DNA of 8,411 bases. It comes from Bacteroidales bacterium Bact_16 (lineage in GTDB: Bacteria; Bacteroidota; Bacteroidia; Bacteroidales; UBA932). The stretch covers positions 1 through 8,411 of the forward strand of contig LUZH01000059.1 of the NCBI GenBank assembly GCA_001602885.1. Direction: 5' to 3'. Positions 1 through 5,449 of this stretch are shown here, piece after piece (position 1 is the stretch's first letter; the number at the start of each line of letters is the position of its first letter). The notes below the pieces were generated by a model, which saw only the letters and a program-made list of their open reading frames with translations, was not told where the DNA came from and did no database searches. The position numbers and the translations under genes were made by a program.

Positions 1-1
1 C

Positions 2-211
2 TGCGGGGGCATGGCTGCGCTCTATGAGGCCGTCAAGGCCGCCGGCGCCAACGTGGTGGGCGCCGTCTCCACCGACGGCTACACCTACATCGATTCCGCC
101 TCCATCGTGGACGGCAAGTTCGTCGGCCTCGCCCTCGACGAGGACAACGAGTCCGACAAGACCGCCGGCCGCATCGCGGCCTGGGTGGCCGGAATCCAGC
201 CTCTGCTATAG
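2..211 (+). CDS. Flavodoxin, C-terminal part (5' end outside window)
   Basis: The visible 69 codons encode the C-terminal part of a short-chain electron-transfer flavodoxin, a small cytoplasmic FMN protein that replaces ferredoxin in redox reactions. The family signature is clear: a helix (residues like ALYEAVKAAGA), then the strand VVGAVSTDGYTY, then DGKFVGLALDEDNESDKT and a last amphipathic helix ending in AAWVAGI. This is the usual flavodoxin ending, in which the GL-x-LDEDN segment follows the final beta-strand. The gene ends with TAG at 209-211. The N-terminal FMN-phosphate loop lies outside the window, so the full length and the start cannot be seen. A hairpin follows 47 nt downstream, suggesting this is the end of its transcription unit. 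The family call is firm; the exact paralogue (fldA or another) is not determinable. Confidence 0.9.
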   Translation, partial: CGGMAALYEAVKAAGANVVGAVSTDGYTYIDSASIVDGKFVGLALDEDNESDKTAGRIAAWVAGIQPLL

Positions 212-257
212 TATATTGCACTATAGGCACTACTACTTTACAAACTATCACCAAGGA

Positions 258-285
258 GATGCCCGGACCTGCAAGGCCGGGCATC
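258..285 (+). terminator. Terminator-like hairpin after flavodoxin
   Basis: GATGCCCGG (258-266) pairs perfectly with CCGGGCATC (277-285). Two further G-C pairs inside and a single bulged A leave a 5-nt loop (TGCAA). The hairpin lies between the flavodoxin stop codon and the next promoter, where a terminator is expected. The downstream tract is only moderately T-rich (GACGATTTAAT), so it is not a textbook intrinsic terminator. Confidence 0.55.
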
Positions 286-307
286 GACGATTTAATCGGG
301 GGAAAAG

Positions 308-338
308 TTTGCAGGAACCGGCAAAAGCAGTATCTTTG
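308..338 (+). promoter_or_regulatory. Bacteroidota-type promoter of the thiamine uptake operon
   Basis: TTTG at 308-311 and TATCTTTG at 331-338 are separated by exactly 19 nt. This matches the -33/-7 consensus (TTTG-N19-TAnnTTTG) of the primary sigma factor of Bacteroidota. Transcription would start about 5-8 nt after the -7 box, near 343-346, just upstream of the riboswitch aptamer. Placement, spacing and downstream aptamer agree. The start site is inferred. The promoter lies inside an imperfect inverted repeat (309-351), treated separately. Confidence 0.8.
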
Positions 339-351
339 CGCCGGCTTGCAA

Positions 352-442
352 GGTGCAGGCTAAGGGGTGCTGAGGCCCGTGGGGCCGAGGCTGAGATGAT
401 ACCCTCACACCTGATCGGGGTAATGCCCGCGTAGGAAATGCT
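352..442 (+). promoter_or_regulatory. TPP riboswitch (THI element) aptamer
   Basis: The conserved TPP aptamer core is present in order. GGGGTGCT (364-371) opens P2. P3 is GGCCC-GTG-GGGCC (374-386). CTGAGAT (391-397) is the pyrimidine-binding segment, followed by ACCC (401-404), which closes P2 with GGGT (365-368). CACCTGATC (408-416), GGGTAATGCCC (418-428, P5) and GCGTAGG (429-435) form the pyrophosphate-binding arm. The outer P1 stem is weak in this sequence, with GCA (355-357) facing TGC (439-441). By established knowledge of this class, the RNA binds thiamine pyrophosphate and represses downstream thiamine genes. Here it precedes a TonB-dependent receptor and a PnuC-type transporter, so it predicts TPP-repressed thiamine uptake. 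Confidence 0.96.
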
Positions 443-455
443 ATCTTCCCATTCC

Positions 456-485
456 CCTTATTGTATAATTTATTTACAATTAAGG
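456..485 (+). promoter_or_regulatory. Riboswitch expression platform hairpin
   Basis: CCTTATTGTA (456-465) pairs with TACAA-TAAGG (475-485, one bulged T at 480) around a 9-nt A/T loop. The right arm contains AAGG (482-485), the only Shine-Dalgarno-like stretch, 8 nt before the ATG at 494, and TTTT follows at 486-489. When formed, the hairpin could hide the ribosome site or act as a weak terminator. Its left arm overlaps a competing pairing: CATTCCCC (450-457) is complementary to GGGGTAATG of the aptamer (417-425, T421 bulged). That supplies a plausible ligand-free alternative fold. The complementarity is seen directly; the switching model is inference. Confidence 0.6.
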
Positions 486-493
486 TTTTCTCA

Positions 494-2917
494 ATGTCCA
501 AACGTTTATTGAACGCCGCTTTTGCCGCTGCCCTGGCGGCCGTCGGCGCCGTGCCTGCCGCCGCCCAGGCCCCGCAGGATTCCCTCCAGGTCGAGCAGCT
601 CCAGGAAGTGGTCGTCAGCGCCGTGCGCGCCTCCAAGAACGCGCCGTATGCCGTCGCCAACATTTCCCGCAGGGAGCTGCAGGACTTCTCCGCGACCGGC
701 GTCGAACTCCCGATGCTTTTCGCCCGCACGCCGGGCATCCTCGCCTGGAGCGAGAACGGCGTGGGCACGGGTACCAGCTATATGCGCATCCGCGGTGCGG
801 GCGGCTCCCGCATCAATGTCACGCTCGACGGCGTGCCCCTCAATTCGCCCGAAGACCAGACGGTCTTCTGGGCCAACATGAACTCCTACGGCGCGCTGAT
901 GGGCAGCGTGCAGATCCAGCGCGGCGTGGGCGCCTCCACGAACGGCGACGGCGCCTTCGGCGGCACGATCGCCCTGGGCACCAAGGCCCCTTCACTGGTC
1001 CCGGCGGCCGAGCTGAACGTCGCTTTCGGTTCCTGGAACACGATGAACCTGGGCGCGAGCGTGTCCACGGGGCTTCTTTTCAACCATCTGATCATTGAAG
1101 GCGCTTATCGCCAGACCAAGACCGACGGCTACCTGCACGGCACCGCCGGCCGCTCGGGCAGCTATTTCGGCGGCCTGACGTGGCTGGGCCGCGGCTGGAA
1201 GCTGTCCTACAAGCTCGTCGGCAATTTCGAGACCACCGGCCAGGCCTGGAACGGCGTGACGGCCGGCAACGACGACTATTCCCTCATGGACGGCATGTCC
1301 CTGGGCAAGACCGGCATCCTGACCTACGCCGACCTGTGCGAGGCCGGGCTGGGGCAGTTCAACTCGCTCTATGAGCGGATGGATATTGCGGACGGGAAGT
1401 GGACCGTCGCGCGCCACGCGCTCAGCGACGGTACGCTCTGGCCCCGCACCACGGACAACTTCTGGCAGACCCACCACATCGTGAACTTCGCTTGGGACAT
1501 CAACGATTACTGGAAGCTCTCCGTGTCGCCGCACTACACCCACGGCTACGGCTACTACGATGAGTTCCGCTACAACAACAAGCTCATCAAATACGGCCTG
1601 GAGTACTTCAAGGACGCCAATGGCAACAAGGTCAAGAAGGTGGACTTCGTCCGCCAGAAGGGCCTCCTGCAGGACGCCTGGGGCGCCGTGGCGAACGTCT
1701 CGTTCCGCAAGGACGCCTGGGACGTCGTCGGCGGCCTGTCCTGGCAGCAGTTCCAGGGCAACCATTTCGGCTACCTGACCTACACCAGCAGCCAGGCTGT
1801 CGCGGAGAAGTATGGCATTTCCAAGGAGAAGCCGCTGCAGTATTATGATTCCGACGCGTCCAAGCTTGACCTGAGCGCCTTCGTCAAGGCTTCCTTCGCC
1901 ATCGACGAGGCCTGGAGCGTGTTCGGCGACCTGCAGTTCCGCCACGTCGGCTACAAGACCGACGGCTACAACGACAAGTACATCATCGACAAGAATACCG
2001 ACATCCCGAGCAAGCACATGCTGGATGTGGACGTGAAGTACAATTTCTTCAACCCCAAGGCCGGCGTCAACTTCCACCGCGGCGGCCACCGGGCGTTCGC
2101 GTCGTTCGCGATGGCACATCGCGAACCGGAGCGCAACAACTTCACCGACAATGGCCTGTATCCCGCCCCGCGCGCCGAGCGCGTCTTTGACTGGGAGGCG
2201 GGCTACCAGTTCGACGCCCGCCGTTTCCGCGCCGGCGCCAACTTCTACTACATGCGCTACAAGGACCAGCTGGTCCAGACCGGCGCCAAGAGCGATATCG
2301 GCGAGGCGCTGACCACCAACATCCCGGATTCCTACCGTCTTGGCGTCGAGCTGACGGCCGGCTGGGACGTCACGTCCTGGCTGACCCTCGAGGGCAACGC
2401 CGCGCTGAGCCGCAACCGCCTGATCGACTTCGACGAAGTCATCGAGGACTGGGACGACTGGGAGGGCAACTCCGACTTCGCCCTGTATCATTGCGACGGC
2501 AACGGAGACGAGGCGCGCGCTTTCCACCACGAGGACAAGGCCCTGGCCTTCTCGCCGTCGGCGATCCTCAATGGTTTCATGAACTTCCATTTCGGCGCCT
2601 TCCGCGCCGTCTGGCACACGGGCTTCGTGAGCCGGATGTATCTGGACAACAGCGAGAACGAACTCCGCTCGTTGCCGGCCTACACCCTGTCTGACCTGTC
2701 GTTCAACTACACCATCCGGACGCGCTGGATGCCGAAGGTCATCGAGCTGGGCGTCGACTTCAACAACGTCTTCTCCGCCCGCGTGGCGCAGAGCGGCTGG
2801 GTCTACAGCGCCGTGTGCGAGAGCTCCGGCTTCACGCCCGACAACCGCTACTACCAGATCGGCTTCGTGCCGGTGGCTCCGCTCACCGTGCTCGGCCATA
2901 TCACTTTGAAATTCTAG
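494..2917 (+). CDS. TonB-dependent outer-membrane receptor, predicted thiamine uptake
   Basis: This is an 807-residue outer-membrane receptor. An N-terminal signal peptide (KR at 3-4, an alanine-rich hydrophobic core, likely cleavage after AAAQA near residue 26) is followed by a TonB-box-like LQEVVVSAVRA (about 36-46). The plug domain spans about 45-165 and shows MRIRGAGGSRINVTLDGVPLN and QIQRGVGASTNGDGAFGGT. A 22-strand beta-barrel fills the rest and ends in phenylalanine (LGHITLKF), the usual Bam recognition end. There is no N-terminal carboxypeptidase-like domain and no SusD partner, so it resembles BtuB/FepA-type receptors rather than SusC. ATG 494 is chosen because it begins the signal peptide and has AAGG 8 nt upstream; an in-frame TTG at 461 lies in the regulatory hairpin. 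The TPP riboswitch and the adjacent PnuC-type gene indicate thiamine or a derivative as substrate. This matches the Bacteroides receptor called omr1/OMthi. The substrate is inferred from context. Confidence 0.95.
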   Translation: MSKRLLNAAFAAALAAVGAVPAAAQAPQDSLQVEQLQEVVVSAVRASKNAPYAVANISRRELQDFSATGVELPMLFARTPGILAWSENGVGTGTSYMRIRGAGGSRINVTLDGVPLNSPEDQTVFWANMNSYGALMGSVQIQRGVGASTNGDGAFGGTIALGTKAPSLVPAAELNVAFGSWNTMNLGASVSTGLLFNHLIIEGAYRQTKTDGYLHGTAGRSGSYFGGLTWLGRGWKLSYKLVGNFETTGQAWNGVTAGNDDYSLMDGMSLGKTGILTYADLCEAGLGQFNSLYERMDIADGKWTVARHALSDGTLWPRTTDNFWQTHHIVNFAWDINDYWKLSVSPHYTHGYGYYDEFRYNNKLIKYGLEYFKDANGNKVKKVDFVRQKGLLQDAWGAVANVSFRKDAWDVVGGLSWQQFQGNHFGYLTYTSSQAVAEKYGISKEKPLQYYDSDASKLDLSAFVKASFAIDEAWSVFGDLQFRHVGYKTDGYNDKYIIDKNTDIPSKHMLDVDVKYNFFNPKAGVNFHRGGHRAFASFAMAHREPERNNFTDNGLYPAPRAERVFDWEAGYQFDARRFRAGANFYYMRYKDQLVQTGAKSDIGEALTTNIPDSYRLGVELTAGWDVTSWLTLEGNAALSRNRLIDFDEVIEDWDDWEGNSDFALYHCDGNGDEARAFHHEDKALAFSPSAILNGFMNFHFGAFRAVWHTGFVSRMYLDNSENELRSLPAYTLSDLSFNYTIRTRWMPKVIELGVDFNNVFSARVAQSGWVYSAVCESSGFTPDNRYYQIGFVPVAPLTVLGHITLKF

Positions 2918-2923
2918 TTCTTT

Positions 2924-3523
2924 ATGGATACGCTCCGTTTCCTGGACATCCTCGGCTTCGTCGTCGGCCTGGTCTATCTGATCCTCGAGTACAAGGCGAG
3001 CATCTGGCTCTGGCTGGCGAGCATCGTCATGCCGGCCATCGATATGGTGTTGTACTACAAGGCCGGCCTGTATGCCGATTTCGGCATGGCCATCTATTAT
3101 TGCCTGGCCGGCGTGTACGGCTATATGTCCTGGAAATGGTTCAAGCGTTCCGACCAGCGGTCGGAGCGGCGCGGCGAACGGCCGGTGACGCGCTACAAGC
3201 GCGCACACATCCTGCCGTCGGCAGCCGCGCTGCTCCTGCTCTGGTTCGGGATCTGGTGGATGCTCACGCACTGGACCAATTCCACCGTCCCGGTGGCGGA
3301 CGCCTTCACCACCGCCCTCAGCATCGTGGCCCTCTGGGCGCTCGCACAGAAATATGCCGAGCAGTGGCTCCTGTGGCTGGTGGTGGACGTCGTCTGCTGT
3401 ATTCTCTATGTGACCAAGGGGATACCGTTCAAGGCCGCGATCTACGGCCTGTATACGGTTGTTGCGATCTTCGGCTATCGCAAGTGGCTGAAGATGGTCA
3501 ATTCAGACCCCGCTGTTTCTTGA
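2924..3523 (+). CDS. pnuT: PnuC-family transporter, PnuT-type thiamine permease
   Basis: This is a 199-residue inner-membrane protein of the PnuC family, whose members move vitamin precursors (nicotinamide riboside, thiamine, riboflavin) by facilitated diffusion. Hydrophobic segments lie at about 10-22, 27-46, 53-72, 95-116, 126-142, 148-163 and 170-187, consistent with the usual seven helices. The family pattern is visible in LEYKASIWLWLASIV, in YADFGMAIYYCLAGVYGYMSW (about 50-70), and in the C-terminal IYGLYTVVAIFGYRKW (173-188). A basic loop (about 73-93, RSDQRSERRGERPVTR) separates the third and fourth helices. The gene begins 6 nt after the receptor stop, so the two are co-transcribed under the TPP riboswitch, which points to thiamine rather than nicotinamide riboside. 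No thiamine pyrophosphokinase gene follows, although trapping by that enzyme is the usual driving step. Its 3' end overlaps the convergent DjlA-like gene by 26 bp. Confidence 0.92.
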   Translation: MDTLRFLDILGFVVGLVYLILEYKASIWLWLASIVMPAIDMVLYYKAGLYADFGMAIYYCLAGVYGYMSWKWFKRSDQRSERRGERPVTRYKRAHILPSAAALLLLWFGIWWMLTHWTNSTVPVADAFTTALSIVALWALAQKYAEQWLLWLVVDVVCCILYVTKGIPFKAAIYGLYTVVAIFGYRKWLKMVNSDPAVS

Positions 3524-4307
3524 TCGTTTCGTAGGCCTGCTGGATCTGGCGGAATTTCTCCTCGGCGGCTTTCTGCACGTCGGGGCCCAGCGTGGCCACC
3601 TTGTCGGGGTGGTGTTTCATCGCCATCCTTCTGTAGGCGCTCTTGACTTCGTCGTCCGTCGCGGAAGGGGAGACCTCCAGCACGGCATAGGCGGAGGCGG
3701 TGTCTTTGTAGAACATCGCGATCACGGAGGCGGCGTCCGCGGCGTTGAGCCGGATGGCCGCCGCGATTGTCTCCAGCACGTCTTTTTCTGACTTGCTGAA
3801 GTCGCCGTCGGCGTTGGCGATCTGGGCGAGGTAGTGGAAGAGCTGCAGGCGCTGCGAGTAGTTCATGTACGCCGAGATCTGCGTGCCCACTTCGTAGACG
3901 TTGACCTGCTTGCCGTTCAGGCCTTCGAGGATGCGCATCGCTTCGCCCACGGCGGCTTCGCCGAAATTCTGGCGCACGAACGCGCGCACCACTTCCAGCT
4001 CGGCCTGCAGCACGCGTCCGTCGGCCTTCACGACGGCCGACGACAGCACCAACAGGCTGATCAGGAAGCTGTTGCGTTGCTCCGTCGCCGAATAATACCC
4101 GCCGCCCGCGCGCTGCTGATAACCGCCCTGGCTGTATCCGCCCGGCTGTCCGTAACTGCCTGCGCCGGGCTGCTGCCCGTCAGACATCCGCTGGGCCATG
4201 CCCAGCCCCGAATCGGCGGCAGACCCCAGCAGGAAGCCGATCAGCCCGCCGATCGGACCGACCATCACCCAGCCGAGAAACCCCGCAATCCACTTGATTT
4301 TGCCCAT
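3498..4307 (-). CDS. DjlA-like co-chaperone: membrane anchor, TerB domain, C-terminal J domain
   Basis: The 269-residue protein has three parts. Residues 6-30 form a glycine-rich hydrophobic anchor (FLGWVMVGPIGGLIGFLLGS). A low-complexity Gly/Gln/Tyr linker covers about 41-72. A TerB-like helical domain (about 75-200) carries the acidic KADGRV (94-99) and NADGDFS (165-171) motifs typical of TerB metal-binding sites. A J domain (about 205-266) has the essential HPD tripeptide at 233-235 inside MKHHPDK. By family, it would stimulate a DnaK-type Hsp70 at the inner membrane, with the J domain in the cytoplasm. The start is ATG at 4305-4307, the first codon before the anchor; the stop is TGA at 3498-3500. 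The gene converges on the pnuT-like gene with a 26-bp overlap, so the two transcripts are antisense at their ends. It has no operon partner in the window. The client is unknown. Confidence 0.93.
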   Translation of the reverse strand: MGKIKWIAGFLGWVMVGPIGGLIGFLLGSAADSGLGMAQRMSDGQQPGAGSYGQPGGYSQGGYQQRAGGGYYSATEQRNSFLISLLVLSSAVVKADGRVLQAELEVVRAFVRQNFGEAAVGEAMRILEGLNGKQVNVYEVGTQISAYMNYSQRLQLFHYLAQIANADGDFSKSEKDVLETIAAAIRLNAADAASVIAMFYKDTASAYAVLEVSPSATDDEVKSAYRRMAMKHHPDKVATLGPDVQKAAEEKFRQIQQAYETIKKQRGLN

Positions 4308-4483
4308 ACAAGAATTCTTTGGTCCCTCTCTCCATCAAATACCGCTCCACATTTTCCCCACTGACATTTTGTCCCATCGCCCCTTCCATCGCCCCCTCGA
4401 CCTCCATACCTCTCCCATCCCTTCATTGCCCCGCCTCTGCTACTCCCCGTATTTGTATGTCGTTAATTATCAATAATTTCCAT
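4308..4483. other. C-rich, G-poor leader upstream of the DjlA-like gene
   Basis: No gene is supported here. From about 4321 to 4450 the plus strand is dominated by C and T with few G, so a minus-strand leader RNA would be strongly purine-rich. CCATCGCCCC occurs twice close together (about 4374-4397). On the minus strand this gives repeated GCGATGG and several ATG triplets out of frame with the DjlA-like start. At 4461-4480 the composition changes abruptly to A/T-rich. It may act as the 5' leader of the DjlA-like mRNA; no clear promoter match was found. Confidence 0.5.
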
Positions 4484-4514
4484 TTTTGCTTAGGGAAAAT
4501 TCCCCAAAGCAAAA
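4484..4514. terminator. Symmetric hairpin, possible bidirectional terminator
   Basis: TTTTGCTT (4484-4491) pairs with AAGCAAAA (4507-4514). GGG (4493-4495) pairs with CCC inside, leaving a short A/T loop. The outer arms are T4/A4, so the structure reads as a hairpin with a terminal T-tract on either strand. It sits between the repeat region and the DjlA-like gene and could isolate that gene from read-through out of the his operon. It could equally be a leader structure of the DjlA-like transcript. Confidence 0.45.
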
Positions 4515-4593
4515 TCACAACATTCACACTAACAAATACTTACAAAAACGGCCCGTTCCCATTATGTAGAAGAAAGAGGATGGGAAAAGCGGC

Positions 4594-4768
4594 AGCTGCC
4601 CGGAAAGGGTTGGCGGGTGTTTTTCGTAAGTTGTTTGTGGATGGGTGATTAGGGAAAGTGACGGGGTGAAAAATGAACCAGTCAGTTCGCGCAAGGTATT
4701 GATAATGTGTTGTTTATGAAAAACGAACGAGCCTGGTGAGGCTGGGCAGGATCTGGCACCACCGCCGG
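4594..4768. repeat. Mosaic repeat, block A copy 1
   Basis: This block matches 5065-5239 base for base at a constant offset of 471. It starts at AGCTGCCCGG (4594-4603), diverges over 4605-4614, and from 4615 to 4751 differs at only two positions (4704 A/G, 4710 T/A). Inside are imperfect inverted arms: GTTTTTCGTAA (4619-4629) and TTATGAAAAAC (4714-4724), matching at 10 of 11 positions and bounding 106 bp. The minus strand stays open through the core in both copies, with a conceptual peptide containing NTLRELTGSFF and THPQTTYEKHPP. No known protein family, signal peptide or start context supports translation. Confidence 0.9.
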
Positions 4769-4860
4769 ACATCGCGTCCGGCGGTTACGGGCGATGTCCG
4801 CCCCGAGCTCTGGGGGCTCGGGACGGACGCCCGTTGCCGACAAGTGAGGTGGCTGCCCGG
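4744..4860. repeat. Mosaic repeat, block B copy 1, palindrome-rich
   Basis: This block matches 5277-5394 (offset 533, then 534 after a 1-nt indel near 4812). It contains a perfect inverted repeat, CCGCCGGAC-ATCGC-GTCCGGCGG (4762-4784). A second long imperfect hairpin at about 4789-4832 is built from GGGCG/CGCCC, GTCCG/CGGAC and CCGAGC/GCTCGG arms. It overlaps the end of block A by about 25 nt and ends in GGCTGCCCGG (4851-4860), the junction motif that also starts the A blocks. Confidence 0.88.
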
Positions 4861-4876
4861 AGTGGCGAGAAGCTTT

Positions 4877-5061
4877 GGGAGCAAAACCGGGCCTGAATGC
4901 TCCCGAGTAGTAGGAAAAACAGGTTCCGGGAGCAAATAGAGGGTCTAGTGCTCCCGGAAGAGAAGGGAAGAAGTGCCGGGCACGAAAAGGGGGTCTGGTG
5001 TGCCCGGGGAGGAGAAAAATGGGCTCCCGGGCACAAAACAGGGGGTAAACGTGCCCGGGAG
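4877..5061. repeat. Array of four regularly spaced hairpins
   Basis: Four inverted repeats stand in line. H1 is GGGAGCA/TGCTCCC (4877-4904). H2 is TTCCGGGAGCA/TGCTCCCGGAA (4924-4959, perfect 11-bp stem). H3 is CCGGGCAC/GTGCCCGG (4976-5007). H4 is CTCCCGGGCAC/GTGCCCGGGAG (5024-5061, perfect 11-bp stem). Their centres lie 51, 50 and 51 bp apart. Loops are 14-16 nt and similar (A-rich, then GGG, often TCT). The spacers between hairpins are purine-rich, 16-19 nt. H1 and H2 share one stem sequence, H3 and H4 another, so stems change on both arms together while loops are retained. Spacers and repeats do not fit CRISPR. Function unknown. Confidence 0.85.
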
Positions 5062-5064
5062 GGT

Positions 5065-5239
5065 AGCTGCCCGGAGATGCATGGTGGGTGTTTTTCGTAA
5101 GTTGTTTGTGGATGGGTGATTAGGGAAAGTGACGGGGTGAAAAATGAACCAGTCAGTTCGCGCAAGGTATTGATGATGTGATGTTTATGAAAAACGAACG
5201 AGCCTGGTGAGGCTGGGCAGGACCTGACACCACCGCCGG
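5065..5239. repeat. Mosaic repeat, block A copy 2
   Basis: This is the second copy of 4594-4768, beginning at AGCTGCCCGG (5065-5074), with inverted arms at 5090-5100 and 5185-5195. After the shared end (CACCACCGCCGG) it departs from copy 1. A unique stretch of about 37 nt follows (5240-5276), holding the small inverted repeat CCGGT-ATGG-ACCGG. The A/B joint sequence GGGCAGGA(T/C)xTG(G/A)CACC is then repeated at 5277, so that joint is present twice, 62 bp apart. Confidence 0.9.
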
Positions 5240-5276
5240 CGATCACAGGGGTGACCTGGTGGGACCGGTATGGACC

Positions 5277-5394
5277 GGGCAGGATTTGGCACCACCGCCG
5301 GACATCGCGTCCGGCGGTTACGGGCGATGTCCGCCCCGAGCTCTGGATGGCTCGGGACGGACGCCCGTTGCCGACAGGAGCGGTAGCTGCCCGG
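5277..5394. repeat. Mosaic repeat, block B copy 2
   Basis: This is the second copy of 4744-4860. The perfect inverted repeat CCGCCGGAC-ATCGC-GTCCGGCGG recurs at 5295-5317, followed by the second GC-rich hairpin. Differences from copy 1 are few in the left two thirds (one C/T change and one indel near 5346) and cluster in the last 20 nt. It ends in the junction motif TAGCTGCCCGG (5384-5394), directly before the run of eight A that terminates the his operon on the other strand. Confidence 0.88.
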
Positions 5395-5399
5395 CCTGC

Positions 5400-5441
5400 A
5401 AAAAAAAGGCACTACTGTGGGGGAGAACACCCACAGTAGCC
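5400..5441 (-). terminator. Intrinsic terminator of the histidine operon
   Basis: Read on the minus strand, CTACTGTGGG pairs perfectly with CCCACAGTAG (10 bp, loop about 8-9 nt, extended by GG/CC beyond a 2-nt bulge). Eight consecutive U follow (plus-strand A at 5400-5407). It lies about 70 nt downstream of the hisIE stop codon. This is a textbook intrinsic terminator and the strongest in the window. Confidence 0.88.
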
Positions 5442-5449
5442 GGGAAATA

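Noticed and set aside
212..307. tRNA or small gene between flavodoxin and the thiamine promoter
   Set aside because: No cloverleaf, CCA end or T-loop motif is visible; the only structure is the hairpin at 258-285.
494..2917. Cobalamin (BtuB) or iron-siderophore receptor
   Set aside because: The barrel family alone would allow it, but the upstream element is clearly a TPP aptamer and the next gene is PnuC-type, so thiamine is better supported.
992..3271. Minus-strand open frame of 759 codons opposite the receptor and transporter genes
   Set aside because: It is rich in Val, Ala, Asp, His and Glu without domain structure and mirrors the codon pattern of the GC-rich sense genes, which have clear families. 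It is a shadow frame.
4505..4536. Minus-strand promoter for the djlA-like gene (TTTG-N20-TTGCTTTG)
   Set aside because: The -7 box departs from TAnnTTTG at the important A, the spacer is 20 nt, and the box lies within the hairpin at 4484-4514. Too weak to list.
4877..5061. CRISPR array
   Set aside because: The periodic units are hairpins whose stems differ between members, there is no identical 28-37 bp repeat with unique spacers, and no cas gene is present.
4524..5246. Minus-strand frames crossing the repeat blocks, with a shared FVFHK...THPQTTYEKHPP segment
   Set aside because: As genes they lack a credible start and have unrelated tails, and the shared segment is just the translation of block A. 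Kept as an open question under the block A finding, not as a CDS.
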